Source of the DNA: Bombyx mori
Taxonomy: Eukaryota; Arthropoda; Insecta; Lepidoptera; Bombycidae
Assembly (NCBI RefSeq): GCF_030269925.1
Contig: NC_085121.1
Coordinates: 17,625,501-17,689,500 of the forward strand
Direction: 5' to 3'
DNA: 64,000 nucleotides
Shown: piece by piece, positions 22,948-35,174 of the stretch
Layout of the letters: every line of letters begins with the position of its first letter
Numbering within the stretch: the first letter of the stretch is position 1
Notes under the pieces: model-generated
Told to the model about the DNA's origin: nothing
Database searches by the model: none
Seen by the model: the letters and a program-made list of their open reading frames with translations, nothing else
Program-made: the position numbers and the translations under genes

Positions 22948-23625
22948 ATATATATCTCGGAAAATTAATTTCATTTAAAGACAACAACGATGAAGAAGAA
23001 GTCGAACGCCGAATCAATATAACTTGGAGAAAATTCTGGAGCTTAAAGGAAATTCTAAAAGGGTCCTTCCCTCTTCATCTGAAAAAGACTGTGATGGATA
23101 CCTGTATTCTTCCGACTCTCTTATATGGGTGCCAAACATGGACTTACAACACAAAAATAAAAACAAAATTAGCGACCTGTCAGAAAGCGATGGAAAGAAG
23201 TATATTGAATATTAGAAAAATACAAAGGATAAGAAGCGAATACATTAGAGAAAAAACAAAGCTGATAGATGCTCTCAGGTACGCTCTGACACAAAAGTGG
23301 CGCTGGGCAGGACATCTTGCGAGATATACGGATAAAAGATGGACATTAGAAATTACAACATGGGAAGGACCAGCGGGCCAAAGAAGAAGAGGACGACCAA
23401 GAAGCAGATGGATCGACGAAATAACAGCAGCAACTGGAAAAGAATAGAGAAACAAAGCCAAGGATAGGGAAGAGTGGAGCAAGCTGGAGGAGGCCTATAC
23501 CCGAATGGGGTTCCAAGCACAAGTTTATATTTAATTTTGTAATTTTTATTTGATAAGGTGTTTTTTCTTTTTTCTTTTTTTCTATTTGTGTTTTGGAAAT
23601 AAAATGGGCTTATTATTATTATTAT
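22948..23625 (+). pseudogene. 5'-truncated RTE-clade LINE with C-terminal coding remnant
   Basis: A continuous + frame reads YLGKLISFKDNND, then EVERRINITWRKFWSLKE, ILPTLLYGCQTW, QKAMERSILNIRK and WRWAGHLARYTD, and ends with GRPRSRWIDEI before TAG at 23445-23447. The YLGxLISFKD and YGCQTW...GRPxxRW order is the familiar end of RTE-type endonuclease/reverse transcriptases. A few more in-frame residues after the TAG suggest that stop is a mutation. The 3' end is a (TTA)n microsatellite (23609-23625), typical of RTE. Likely 8-bp target duplication 'tatgtcac' at 22940-22947 and 23626-23633. Endonuclease and most of the RT are absent, so it is dead. Confidence 0.8.
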
Positions 23626-23925
23626 TATGTCACTAAAGTACTACCTACTTAAAGTTGATGTAATTATAATGTCACGTTAAATAAATCTGCTTAATAACAT
23701 AATCAAATAGCTGGACCAAGCGAATGCTGTTTGAGCATTTTGAGAGAATCGAGTCTAGATTGATGATCATGGATTTTACGATATAGCCAAATAAAGTCTT
23801 GTGTTCATTGTTAATACTGACAGATAAGGCCTGATCTAAGTCTGTGATCTCCGAGATTAGGAATATCCAGAAAACACCCTCTGAGTTTATTGAATAAACA
23901 AAATAACGAGTATCACTTCCAATTG

Positions 23926-24171
23926 ACTGGTGGTAGGACCTCTTGTGAGTCCGCACGGGTAGGTACCACCACCCTGCCTATTTCCACCATGAAGCAGTAA
24001 TGCGTTTCGGTTCGAAGGGCGGGGCAGCCGTTGTAACTATACTGAGACCGTAGAACTTATATCTCGAGGTGGGTGGCGGATTTACGTTGTAGATGTCTAT
24101 GGGTTCCAGTAACCACTTAACATCAGGTGGGCTGTGAGCTCGTCCATCCATCTAAGCAATAAATAAAAAAA
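23926..24171 (+). repeat. Bm1 SINE, 5'-truncated
   Basis: Tail from 'gactggtggtaggacctctt' to 'taagcaataaataaaaaa'. Well preserved. Confidence 0.9.
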
Positions 24172-24610
24172 TAATTGAATTTGATATAAGTGCTTTAATT
24201 GAAAGTACATAGTGTATTTCGCCTTTAAGCTTGTCTGGTACAAGCTTTTTCGAACTTTACGCATTACATTAAATTTGATCGCTATTATGTTGACTCATGT
24301 TCGCGATGTTGACATTCTACAGTTTGATAGTTCGATTGGATATTCCGAAGATTCATCACTAAAGTCGTTACATGAATTTTAATCACATTAACATTCCAAT
24401 AATTACGTCATACTCGTAAACTTATTGTACATCACTGCAAAATATTAATGCTTAGATAAAACTTTACTGCTCTCCCTGTGAGATGCTGAATGGAGTCGTA
24501 AAATGGAGCGGGAGAATGGATGATTAAAATACTTGGATTCTAGCGATGTGCACAGTTGAAAGCAGCGCAGTCTGTTGGAAGAGAATATGTTATGAATAAC
24601 TTACTTACTT
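24172..24610. other. Unique AT-rich sequence
   Basis: Nothing recognised. Confidence 0.5.
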
Positions 24611-24880
24611 AAATTATAATTTGCGTAATTACTGGTGGTAGGAACTCTTGTCAGTCCGCGCGGGTAGGTACCACCGCCCTACCTATTTGTGCCGTGAAGC
24701 AGTTATGCGTTTCGGTTTGAAGGGTTGGGCAGCCGTTGTAACTATACTGGGACCTTAGAACTTATATCTCAATGTGGGTGGCGCATTTACGTCAAAGATG
24801 TATATGGGCTCCAGTGACCACTTAACACCAAGTGGGCTGTCAGCTCGTCCACCCACATAAGCAATAAAAAAATAAAAAAC
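24611..24880 (+). repeat. Bm1 SINE, 5'-truncated
   Basis: Begins within the Bm1 middle ('aaattataatttgcgtaatt') and continues through the tail to 'taagcaataaaaaaat'. Confidence 0.9.
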
Positions 24881-25030
24881 GTTATACGGAACTAATGCAC
24901 ACGTAGTCTGAACCATAGGTTCCTTCGTGTGGTCACGAGGTTCTAGATTTTTATTTCAAGTCCGTGCCACTTTATATCTTGTAAAAGCTTCTTTTATGTT
25001 TATAATTTTTATCAGTTGAAATTTTATTTT

Positions 25031-25215
25031 ATCGCATAGACGAGTAAACGAGCTCACTGCCCACGTGATTTTAAGTGTCTACCGGAGCCCGTAGGCATCC
25101 AACATGACTGCCGCTACCTTGAAGTTTTGGTGACGCATGGTTGATTTGCGGCAGAAATAGGCAAGATGTAGTACTTCCACGTGCCTGCAACAAAACGCCT
25201 TTGATTTTTATTACT
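25031..25215 (-). repeat. Degraded Bm1 SINE fragment
   Basis: Weak inverse Bm1 tail: 'aaacgagctcactgcccacg', 'accggagcccgtaggcatcc', 'ggcagaaataggcaagatg'. Confidence 0.55.
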
Positions 25216-25382
25216 CGCTGCTATTCCTTCATCGGGTAGTCATTCGTGGACAAACTACGTATTTCATTACAAAAATTAGTAGTCGTCTGCGGAATTCGAA
25301 CACCGATACGATCGCATCGCTCGATACAAGTAAGTATACAGGGTATCCTATACTTTAAGCTACGATGACTTCTGATAACTTT

Positions 25383-25510
25383 TATTATTTATTGCCTTTG
25401 TAGACAGACGTGCATATCCTGTCCTGTCGAGTCCACCTGACGGTGAGTGATTTACGTCGGTCATGGACATCAGCAATGTTAGGGACAGAGCCAATACGAT
25501 GCCTACCGTA
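25383..25510 (-). repeat. 3' end of jockey-like LINE, family C
   Basis: Inverse of 9801-9919, diverged: 'gtgcatatcctgtcctgtcg', 'gtcatggacatcagcaatgt', 'acagagccaatacgatgcct'. Confidence 0.6.
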
Positions 25511-25620
25511 AAATCATTTACGGTTTGCTTTTTAATCGAGAAGAAACCTTCTCCTTTTGGATCTATACGTTGAAGCTACATGGCACGAAAGGTACTATGT
25601 TTCCTCCCCTCTCTCACTAC

Positions 25621-25855
25621 CCTAGTGGCAGGACCTCTAGTGAGTCCGCACGGGTAGGTACCACCACCCTGCCTATTTCTGCCGTGAAGCAGTAATGCGT
25701 TTCGTTTTGAAGGGTGGGACAGCCGTTATAACTATACTGAGACCTTAGAACTTATATCTCAAGGTGGGTGGCGTTGTAGATGTCTATGGGCTCCAGTAAC
25801 CACTTAACACCAGGTAGGTTGTGAGCTCGTCCACACCCCTAAGCAATAAAAAAAG
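25621..25855 (+). repeat. Bm1 SINE, 5'-truncated
   Basis: Tail from 'cctagtggcaggacctctag' to 'taagcaataaaaaaa', with a small deletion before 'gttgtagatgtctatgggc'. Confidence 0.85.
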
Positions 25856-26322
25856 CGGTTATATCACTAGGCTAGTCGTGTCAATCTGCTTTTCTTCTTC
25901 ATCGTTCCCTCACTGCTGAGGATCGCGACCACATGTGACATTCCTTCACAGTCTTCGATCAACGATACAACTCTGGAATAATAGTAAAAGTATTGATTTC
26001 AAAGGATCATCTAGCCTAGCCTATTTCTGGCGTAAAGTAATCAAAGTTTGTACAAAGCCAGTTTCATCACTACAGTGTCGGTCGAGACTTCAATTCTTTA
26101 TTCGAAAAGAACCAACGGCATTCACGTTGTGGTATTTAAATCCAGTATAACTTTATGAGTTGGAAGAAAATGCTAAGAGCATATTTAGAAGACAAGAAGA
26201 AAGAAAGAAGCATATTTAATTACTATAGAACTTATTGTACACATCAAACTTAGCATAAAGCTTCTAAGCAATCGTAACAACAGAAGCATCAAGGAAATTT
26301 CTAATTAGATATATGTATATAT
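25856..26322. other. Unique sequence
   Basis: Nothing recognised. A 71-codon frame at 25935-26150 lacks splice or domain support. Confidence 0.45.
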
Positions 26323-26432
26323 AAACACCTGGCTATGTGGTGCGATGAACTCCGAACGGTGGCCGGCAAGAGGTGGACGAGGAGATGGCTTTGTCCAGCA
26401 GTGGACGACTGAGGGTTGATGATGATGATGAT
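26323..26432 (+). repeat. 3' tail of RTE-like LINE
   Basis: 'ggctttgtccagcagtggac', then 'gggttgatgatgatgatgat': the short conserved end plus (GAT)n seen in lepidopteran RTE-like tails. The 5' boundary is uncertain. Confidence 0.55.
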
Positions 26433-26629
26433 ATTTAAAATATAATAAAAGACGTGTGGCACTCGGGTACTGCCGCGGTAAAGCTATTGCATAGCATTTT
26501 TTATCAACTTATGCAATTATAATTAGACAATAATAATTTAATGTTAAAACAATAATAAAATAAGAGTACGCTATATTTATAAATATTAACAAAAACAAAA
26601 CATTAACTGTCCCCTTCACACTCATAACC

Positions 26630-27030
26630 TAGACCGCGCGAGAGAGAGATGGGCAGACTTTTCATCATGCGCATGCAGTGCGATGTGCCGCCGCGCGCTT
26701 ATTTACAAACATTACACAAACGCAACGTGTGAATGCACTGGACGCGCGAGCATGGTAGGTGGAGTGGGGGTCTTAGGTTTTATTTTCGTTACGGAATTTC
26801 TTGATTCGGTCGCCGCGATTAAAGCCCGCGATAAAAGCTATGCAATAGCTTAATACAATTATCCACGGCCTTTAAAAAATACATTTTAATTTCTTGTATC
26901 GCTGCTCTGAATCGTTCTATGTGAATTGTGACGTCACGAGCTCGCGTCGTTTGAATGCGTCTCCACGAGCCGTGATACCGCAATTTCCCGCAGCAGTCCA
27001 TTCAGTCGGTCTGCAGTTATATTATAAGGT
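26630..27030 (+). promoter_or_regulatory. Candidate distal promoter / first-exon region
   Basis: A GC-rich patch in AT-rich surroundings. It contains TGCGCATGCA (26668-26677, like the NRF1/erect-wing palindrome) and a perfect CRE TGACGTCA (26929-26936). There is also an initiator-like TCAGT (27002-27006) and a possible splice donor AAG|GTAATC (intron from 27029). It lies 10 kb upstream of the neuroligin coding start on the same strand, so it could be a distal promoter of that gene. This is inference from motifs only. Confidence 0.35.
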
Positions 27031-27939
27031 AATCGTGCTTGACAAATAACAGACGCGACTGATACGTGACATTGTCTGATACAGCTGTATTTTATGGTGA
27101 GAATATTTCATTTCGAATGTTTAGTTATAGTGTGAATTTGTTATGACTATACATTTTATATGCCCAATTATCCGTCTCGTTTGTTTGCTGATCGCCGCGA
27201 ATCATCATTCGTTAAATACATTTTTGACTACTCCTCTACATCGATTTCTGTTCCTGAAATAGAACTGAGTTAATTATACAAGAGTTAAAAATATTGTTAA
27301 TAATTAAAAATTTGTAAAGGAAGAGACGATAAACATTGCTGATATATTTGGTTATAATTTTACCTTCAGTATCGAACGAGACAAAACCCACTTTAAGCAT
27401 TGTTAAGAATATTAAGTATAGCAAACACATTTATTAGTAGCGTAGTGTAGAAAAACCTATAGTTAACACGGCAAGGTGACTCGTGACTTGATTCTAACTT
27501 TATCAACCTATTAAGTTCAAAACTGACGAGAACAAACCCAAAACAAGTGAACGATGTACTTAAATAAGATTTGTCAACAAAAACTGGAACAAATCATTCG
27601 GAACATTACGGCTTCTCGTATGATCAAAAGTTCGATAAAGACTTTCAATAAAAACCGGCTTCTGTTTGTGATAAGACCGGCTTAACGTTATTCCTTGAAA
27701 CGTAACGAAATCATAGATCCAATTGCGACAAAACGTTGTTAGGCTACAAACCGGTTCGAGTATACGGATATCCGGAGAGGCAAGGTAGCGATACAAAGAG
27801 CTGGGGTTTACCCTTTGCTTTTTTTCGCCGTTGCGCGGTTTCTGTAACGTGGCTGAAAATAGATCACTAGCCAGCCAAAGGGGAGGGTTATAACAAAAAT
27901 GATAATTTAATACTTCTATGGATGGTAAGTGAATCCGCT
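27031..27939. other. Unique sequence
   Basis: No gene supported. The 60-78-codon - strand frames at 27236-27430 and 27560-27796 have no domain. Confidence 0.45.
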
Positions 27940-28020
27940 AGATTCAAGCAGCGGAGAATCGATCGTTGTGACGAGATTCGGGGGAAACCTATGTCCAGCA
28001 GGGGACGTCTGGGGGTTGAA
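27940..28020 (+). repeat. 3' tail of RTE-like LINE
   Basis: 'gggggaaacctatgtccagc', then 'aggggacgtctgggggttga': the same terminal sentence as 26323-26432 and the inverse of 7182-7310, without the (GAT)n. Confidence 0.5.
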
Positions 28021-28030
28021 ACATAGTTTT

Positions 28031-28090
28031 TTCTTTTATAGCTTAGATGGGTGGACGAGCTCACTGGTGTTAAGTGGTTGTCAAAGAAAC
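28031..28090 (-). repeat. Bm1 SINE fragment
   Basis: 'cttagatgggtggacgagct', then 'ggtgttaagtggttgtc' with an internal deletion. Its continuation is cut by the LINE tail that follows. Confidence 0.65.
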
Positions 28091-28097
28091 AGCCAGT

Positions 28098-28585
28098 TTT
28101 TTTTTTTTTTTGTCAGGCGGAAATCGCCGGTCGTCCGCCCTCCACTGGGAATGGAGGGCGGGGCATGTTGGAGTCGAACTGACTAAGACCTCCTGTCGCT
28201 CAACAACCAACGTCCAAACCTCGCATGAGACAGAACTCACGAAAAAGGCAAAGGGGGGAAAGTGAAGCGTTTAGTGCGGAGCACATCTCTCCCATCACCC
28301 TCCCCCTCGGGACGCCGGACCGGCGGTCGTCGGCGCTATGACCACCAGCCCTCTCGGTCGGCAGGCTATCCGGAGCCCGCCTAGATGGCGCCGGTTAGAA
28401 TCGGTTATCCTACGGAATACCCCGCTGGGTCAGAACCAGCGTGGGTCGGGGATAGCCGGCCTTCCATCACCCGGATGCTCTTGCGTAAAACGCGTGCAGA
28501 GCAGCTTGCACGTCGTCTTCTTAGGTCCCCTTCGCCGGTCCGCAGACCGACATGTGAAGGGGACCCGAAACTACCAGGCCTAAGA
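28098..28585 (-). mobile_element. 5'-truncated R1-clade LINE 3' end, related to the 40-46 kb element
   Basis: Poly(T) at 28098-28113 marks the poly(A) of a - strand insertion. Adjacent sequence parallels the 3' UTR of 39961-40344 block by block: 'aaatcgccgg', 'gtcgaac..actaa', 'gcagagcacat', 'gacgccggaccggcgg', 'ccctcggtcg'. Identity is partial, so this is a sister family or an older lineage rather than the same subfamily. No coding sequence is retained and no clear target duplication was found. Confidence 0.7.
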
Positions 28586-29172
28586 TATTATTCATTTCCT
28601 GTGTAAAAACGTAGATGGCATTTATTTATTTATATTAGACGGTAGTTAACATTCAAATATCGACTAATCTTCTCATGCAGGGTAATAAAAAATATATTAT
28701 AATAATCTCATTAAATCAACATCTAATGGAAACGAATTTAAATATTATATTCCAAAACCAATATAATTAGTCAAAACATATTCAAAACCAACAGACTGTG
28801 ACTTAAATTGAAAACATTTTTCCTAAACAAGCAACAATGGCCCGAAAACCGGATATCTTAGCGCGCAGCTGTGTGGCCACTTTAGGTATCGGAGCCATTG
28901 TATGCGACGACTTATCTCTGACTGTAAACTGGGCACATTGTGCTATTTCAAAGGCTACGGGCTCACGCGTGAACTGATCCGGTCGTATACGAGGAGGTTT
29001 AATTGAGATAAAAGCCCGGTAAGTAGCTGAGTTGGTAGGAATATATAGTTGATTTTGTGGCAATTACTGGTATAATGTTTAGACAATCTATTAAATTTTT
29101 GAAAGTGGGCAGACAGCCTAATTACTGATTGATTGATTGATAACTAATCAACCTTGAAGAATACCTTGTAAT
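28586..29172. other. Unique sequence with an unexplained 86-codon frame
   Basis: A - strand frame (28803-29063) has unremarkable composition for a protein, but no recognised domain, splice context or conservation evidence. Confidence 0.4.
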
Positions 29173-29185
29173 TTTAATAAAATAC

Positions 29186-29752
29186 ATCATCATCATCATC
29201 ATCTTAGGCCTTACAGCCCAGGGTGGGCCTTAGCCTGGTCCAGTATGTCTCTCCAGACTGCTCTGTTCAGGGCTTTCTCCTTCCAGTTCTTGACGCCGAT
29301 ATTTTTGAGGTCGCGCTCCACGCCATCCAACCATCGAAGTTTGGGTCTGCCACGACTTCTGCGTCCCTCTGGTTTGCCATAGAGCAATTGTCTTGGCATT
29401 CTGGTACTCTCCATTCGAACCACATGTCCTGCCCATCGTAGGCGTCCAATCTTTATAGTTGTTATGATGTTAGGATCTTTGTAAACATCATACAACTCGT
29501 GGTTATAGCGCGTCCTCCATATCTCGTTTTCCCGCACAGCACCGAATATCCGTCTTAGAATCTTACGCTCGAACACAAGTAGACGGTTCTCATCTTTTTT
29601 GCTGAGTACCCATGTCTCTGAGCCATAAATAAGAATGGGTCTCAGTAGGGTCTTGTATAAAAGAATTTTGATATTTCGTGACAGAATTTTGGAACAGAAA
29701 TATTTAAGCAGGCCGAAGTAGCATTTATTCGCCGACAGTATTCTCTTAACTA
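29186..29752 (-). pseudogene. 5'-truncated LINE (RTE-like) C-terminal remnant
   Basis: The - strand frame reads LRPILIYGSETW, then FERKILRRIFGAV, RYNHELYDVYKDP, IGRLRWAGHVVRM and GRPKLRWLDGVE, with a stop just past HPGL at 29211. This is the YGSETW...RLRWxGHVxRM...GRPxxRW terminus of a non-LTR reverse transcriptase. The sense tail is (GAT)n (29186-29203). A perfect 13-bp target duplication, tttaataaaatac, lies at 29173-29185 and 29753-29765 and sets both ends. The coding frame is intact over about 180 codons, suggesting a fairly recent insertion. Clade assignment beyond RTE-like is uncertain. Confidence 0.8.
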
Positions 29753-29837
29753 TTTAATAAAATACGGTCATCGCGAATTTTCAATGAAGTTTTTTTTTCG
29801 ATTTAGATAGTAGTTATTAATAATTCTATGAACATTT

Positions 29838-30230
29838 TTGTCGTCATGGCCTAAAGGATAAGACGTCCGGTGCATTTGTGTTAACCGATGCACCGGTGCT
29901 CGAATCCCAGGCAGTACCAATTTTTCTAATGAAATACGTACTTAACAAATGTTCACGATTGACTTCTACGGTGAAGGAATAGCATCGTGTAATAATAATA
30001 AAACCCAAAAAATTATAATTTGCGTAATTACTGGTGGTAGGGCCTCTTGTGAATCCGCACGGGTAGGTACCACCACCCTGCCTATTGCTGCCGTGAAGCA
30101 CTGTAATGCGGCCGTTGTAATTATACTGAGACCTTAGAACTCATAATATCTCAAGGTGGGTAGCGGCATTTACTTTGTAGATGTCTGTGGGCTCCGGTAA
30201 TCACTTAACACCTGGTGGGCTGTGAGCTCG
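29838..30230 (+). mobile_element. Bm1 SINE, nearly full length, 3' end missing
   Basis: Head 'tcgtcatggcctaaaggata', B box 'ggtgctcgaatccc', middle 'ttcacgattgacttctacgg', then a tail ending abruptly at 'gggctgtgagctcg' without a poly(A). Confidence 0.85.
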
Positions 30231-32051
30231 TAACGTAATCGCAACGTAATTATCATGTTTCCTGTTACGTGAAAGAAAAAAATGAATAATTTTAGTTTCC
30301 AAGCTACGACTTCATAATTAAGGGGTTAAGATATGATCACGACCGAAGTGAATGACGTGCTTGTCATAAGCGGAGATCTGAACTTCTTCACATCACCTAC
30401 TTGAATATACGGTTAAAGTTTCAAAGGAATTGAAACAACCGCTATCTTAATCTGAAAAGCTTGATTGCTTGATTACTTTATAGATCACTTAGACAAAGTT
30501 AAGATATAGGCCTGTGAGGAATTACATTAAATTACCACAACAGGTAAATTAAGTTATTTAACAGCAAATACCAGTTGGCAAAGATTAATTATATGATTAT
30601 GGTGCTATCGATGCAATAAGTAGTTCCAACAATTTAAGTGTAGACTTGAGTCTTGCTATCAGCCATTCTTTAAGGCAAAAATATGCAAATATACTAGTAG
30701 CTCCCTTTTCTTTTCATTGTACTCGTATATCCAATTAACCTAGAATTTTAATTACGAAAAATGTTAGTACAAAGAAAATTAGTGCCCCAAAACCGAAGAG
30801 TCCTGGGCAATTACACGCAATTTACTTAGTCACCACAATCTACATAGGTTTAAAACCTATAATTACATTAATTGTTAGGTTCTTTTAGTATTGTATAGCC
30901 CCGAATTCAATTTAAGTTCAGATATTTTGAATTATTTTCTCCTCGAATGAGGTAAAAGTGTGAATTAATAAATGTTGGAACCTTTCTCTTATGGCCAGAT
31001 CTTTTTTACATAATACTTTACAACAGAAAATGCAAAACTATCCCAAAACTACGAAGAACCCCACCTGTAATTACTCTATTGTACGGAAAAATCGGTTCGA
31101 GCCCAAATTTCATTTTTATAAGTTTCAAGTCTCTTTGTAAGCTATTGAATTACCCAAATTTCGATGGACTTGTTTACCCGTGGGTTTTTTTATCTCGAAA
31201 AATACAGAACACAATGAGAGTGCTCATATAAGTGTACGAGGAAGGAATTGTGCCTAGCAATAATGTACTATGAAAGAAAAATCTTTGAATGTAAGAATAG
31301 TAATATACAATTAACGACTTTTTTATTAGTTTACAGAACTGGACAAATAAAAGCAAATTTCTGAGAGGCTCCTTAATCTGTATTTTAAGTTAAATAGCCA
31401 CGTTGCCTATCTCCGCAGGGAAGCCGTCAGACGTTTCAGTTAGAAAGGTGAAAAGGTCGTTCTGCTATAAAATTACTTTAGACTTTAATCTTATAACTCA
31501 AAATGGGTCCCTGTATTCACTTTTGGATGAGTATAAGCTTCAGTGATCGATCAATGAATACCAAAAAGTCCACGAGCTTGTCTTCTTTTTCTTGCTCTTA
31601 TTACCTGAGCTCGGCACAGTACTATGTTCTCTTATCATGTAACATAGAAATCTGGCGTGAGTTTTACGACAGGCCGCCTGTCGGGCGTCAAACCTTCTTG
31701 GGTTGTATCTCCATTAGTGTATTTATTGGGTACCATAGGTAGGGACTTTTTTAATTCCCCTTTTGGTGTTTATATTGTCTCATCCGTTTTTGGTTCTGTG
31801 ATTAACTTTTTATTACTTTATGTGCCGGAAATAAAGCAGGGCAATGATTTAGAAAATAGGCAGAACCGTTGACCTATTCTGGTCATCGGTTCTGTTACAG
31901 CTTACAAACTCTTACAATGTCATAATTATGCTATAAAGACAACTCTAGGAGTACATTTATTTTTAAATTGGGGAGCTTAGCAAAACAAAAGCAATAAAAC
32001 AGAGCTGTAGTCAGTTTTTAATTTTTTACCGAATAGCGTTTTCTAATTTTC
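30231..32051. other. Unique AT-rich sequence with one Bm1 relic
   Basis: 31395-31530 weakly resembles the Bm1 tail ('gcctatctccgcagggaagc'). Short frames at 31503-31742 and 31657-31872 lack domains. Confidence 0.4.
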
Positions 32052-32250
32052 TTCTTCTTCTTTTTCTCCACCTTATCCCACTAGGTGGGGTCGGCAGAGT
32101 TATTTTTTCTCTTCCATTCTCTTCTACCAGCCGTCATCTTAACACTCACTCTTCTCTCTCTCTCATATCGTCATTCACACACTCCATCCATGTCTTCTTC
32201 GGTCGACCTCTTCCCCCTCTACCTTGCACTACCATTTCCATAAATCTCCT
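32052..32250 (-). pseudogene. LINE C-terminal/3' tail fragment (RTE-like)
   Basis: The - strand reads VQGRGGRGRPKKTWMECVND, then DMRER, interrupted soon after. The GRPKKTW...CVxxD block matches the end of RTE-like proteins. The sense 3' end is a (GAA)n-like run (32052-32070), with 'gaccccacctagtgggataa' just before it. Confidence 0.6.
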
Positions 32251-34926
32251 AATGCAGCGTTTTCTAATTTTATCTCTCGAAAATCGGCAGCGAAGTAAGC
32301 TCCGTGCTCAAGTTACGCCTTTTAAAATGTTTGTTCGCTCCACCAAAGGCGAACGTCAGCCAAGCACTTTACTACAGATCTATCAGGTGTCGGTAGCATC
32401 ACAATTTTTTAATAAGTTGTAAGTTGCCAATGTTGACAAAACATGTTTTAACGTCGAATACTAATAAAGCATAAGAATATTTACCGAGGTAAACCGTAAT
32501 GAGAAGTAAAGATTATTATTCAAAAACAATTAATCATGCCTGAATCAGCTGACAATGCGGCGACATACACCAATATTTAGATTTACAAATTTTTTTTAGC
32601 TTGTTCACCTCTCAGGGCAATAAAAATTATAAAAGTTGAACGTTTACCGATGGACGAAGTCACCACAAAGCAGATGTCACTCCACTTCAAATCGAGCTTA
32701 ACTCATTATATTATTATTTAAAAGGGTGCCTTAGTATTCAAAGTGGAACTCATGAACTCTTCACAGCAGAATAAGAATCAGTGGAACAGTGCAGGCTAAC
32801 AAAGTTTTTTTTTATAGCACTATCTGCATAAAAAATGAAAACCGAATACTTCGTTTTGTCAAATAGGGCTGTTCTGCTTCGTATATTTGGAGTTGACACA
32901 AATTTAATTTTATGTAAATATTCAATGTGCATCAGTTTGGCTATGTTCCTAACATTGATGACGATGATAATGACTAGTGCTGATCCCCATTCGAAAAGTC
33001 TACGTCTGCCTAGAATGGTAATCAAAATACATTCGTCAACATGTGTCGATACGTTTCAGCTCAGAGAGCCGATCCGGCCTAATAAAAGAAAACTTCTAAA
33101 GTAGCGGTGTCTGCCTATAGCAAACTACAGTTGCGATCATGTTTTTTTTTTGTCATCCTCCACTGTATCAAATTCGTCGCAATCACAGCGTATATCCCAG
33201 CCTTAACATCTTAATACGGGCCAAATTCTCAACGACCAATCGTCGTAAGGATCTGATTACGGTATTTCCTTGTTTCGTTTATTTTCAAAGAGATTCCTCG
33301 TATCACTGGGTAGTGCCATGTGAATGTGCGAATCCCTCGTCGATGTGTTCTGATATACCATTTCTATTTTTCGTATTGCTTTTATTTCTTTTTCATTGAA
33401 GAAAATGTGATAAGAGTCGTTTACGTTTGAATTTAATATTTGCGTGGTTTATTTTAAATGTGTTTTTGTTGTCACAGCTACCGCTGTAGCCAAGAATCAT
33501 CGCATCAGGAAGGCTACCTTCTAACTTGAGACAGGAGATGAATGTCTTAATTGAACTATAAAGTCGGCTATCCTATCCTATAACCAAATCCATTAATGTT
33601 TGGCAGCAGAACATATTCTGATGGAATAAATACGCCAAATATAGTTATCAATGTTTCTTAAAAAAATTGAACACTAAGTATTATTAATGGAACGGTAATT
33701 TAATTCCCTTGTTAGTCTAATGGTTAGTAATCCTAACTACAGTTACTGTACCGTGACTTACGGCTTAGACTCCCCATGCCACAGTATCGTGTACTTCTGT
33801 AAGTAAGTAAACCTTAAGTTGACGCATATGAATATGAAACGTTGTGTATTATTTAAGTGTTACGGCTGGTTTCTTTTATTAAAATCATAATAAAATGTTG
33901 AACAATCCGATATACGAATCTAGATACAAGAGTACAAAAAAGTAACGAATATGTGTTTGTGTATACAATAATATCGTCTAAATACACCTATAACGTTTCT
34001 AATACTCATTACTCAATTCCTACTTCATAAAAGACAAATACGACCGAATAGATAAACAAAATGCCCTTATACCATTCAGCTTAGGTTTCCAGAGTTATTG
34101 GGGGCAATAAATCGAAACAGATAAACAGGCACACATGTAAACATGCAAACGAGCGTCGTAAAACGTTGCCGCCCGAAAAGAATCGTTTCCTCGGCCTTCG
34201 ATACGGGCATAAAATAAGAGATAAGTCTTTGAATATTTATAGCTGGAGTGGACCCAAGTTTGGGTGCAGGCAATACAATATATAGTTAATCTTGAACAAT
34301 AATGTGGTTGTTGCGCCGAATATTTCCTTTGCAGATTATACTATTATCTCAGCCTTCTTTTTATATCGTTTTTATAATTTTTTGTATAACCGCAATAATC
34401 AACCAACCATTTTGTTTACATACTAACCACACTTAAATAAGTTGGGTGAAGCCAAACAGACATACTAGCTTTTTATATAAAGCTTTAAAGAACGTGTAAC
34501 AAAGCAACATGGTTATATTAACATTTTCAACAACAATCTAACAATATTTAATCTACATAGATTGCCTTTTATGAAATCTTTACTAAATTGCACTTAGAAT
34601 TTAATTTCAGTATTTGTATCTGCTCCAATTACATATCCTAAATTAGCTCCTTCATCCAAACACTTATATAGCATTATCCTAATCGTCGGATGGCGAAATA
34701 GTTTGATCTATATATATGTAGGTGTGGGTCTAAATGAAATCACTATTTCTTGGGTTTAACTATACTTTTTTTTCTTTTTCTTAAAGAGCACATTAAACAC
34801 GTCTTACTCCTAATGGCGGCGTCGTGCGAGAGAGCGAGCTAGAGCTACATCCGTCCCTTTCACACAGCATGCGTTCAGAATCCTTTCACTCGTTCAGAAA
34901 TGTTAGTAATAATTAAATCCTACATA
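32251..34926. other. Unique AT-rich sequence
   Basis: No supported gene. 33705-33800 has a weak tRNA-SINE-like look ('gtctaatggttagtaatcc'). A GC-richer patch at 34812-34905 ('gcggcgtcgtgcgagagagc') could be regulatory, but nothing decisive is seen. Confidence 0.4.
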
Positions 34927-35174
34927 TCTATATATAAAAATGAATTGCTGTTCGTTAGTCTCGCTAAAAGTTGAGAACGGCTCGACCGATTTGGCTAATT
35001 TTGGTCTTGAATTATTCGTGGAAGTCTAGACAAGGTTTAAAAGGAAAAAATATGAAAATGCTCGGAATTAAATAAAAATAACAATTTTGTTTTTCCCTTG
35101 ATGTTTATTTTATACAAAAGCTTAGGTCTTTTATTTATCGATTGAGGCACTACGAAGTCTGCCGGGTCAGCTAG
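34927..35174 (+). mobile_element. Helitron-like H2, copy 4
   Basis: A|TC start at 34926|34927 and CTAG|T at 35171-35174. Contains 'gctgttcgttagtctcgct', 'tttggctaattttggtcttg' and the terminal 'gaggcactacgaagtctgcc'. The cleanest H2 copy for defining both ends. Confidence 0.8.

Noticed and set aside
28074..28606. Three overlapping + strand frames of 63-81 codons in GC-rich sequence
   Set aside because: They lie antisense over the 3' UTR of a truncated R1-clade LINE and have no protein homology.
28803..29063. An 86-codon - strand frame with protein-like composition
   Set aside because: No recognisable family, no convincing acceptor/donor pair, and no second supporting signal, unlike the region at 51.3-51.7 kb.
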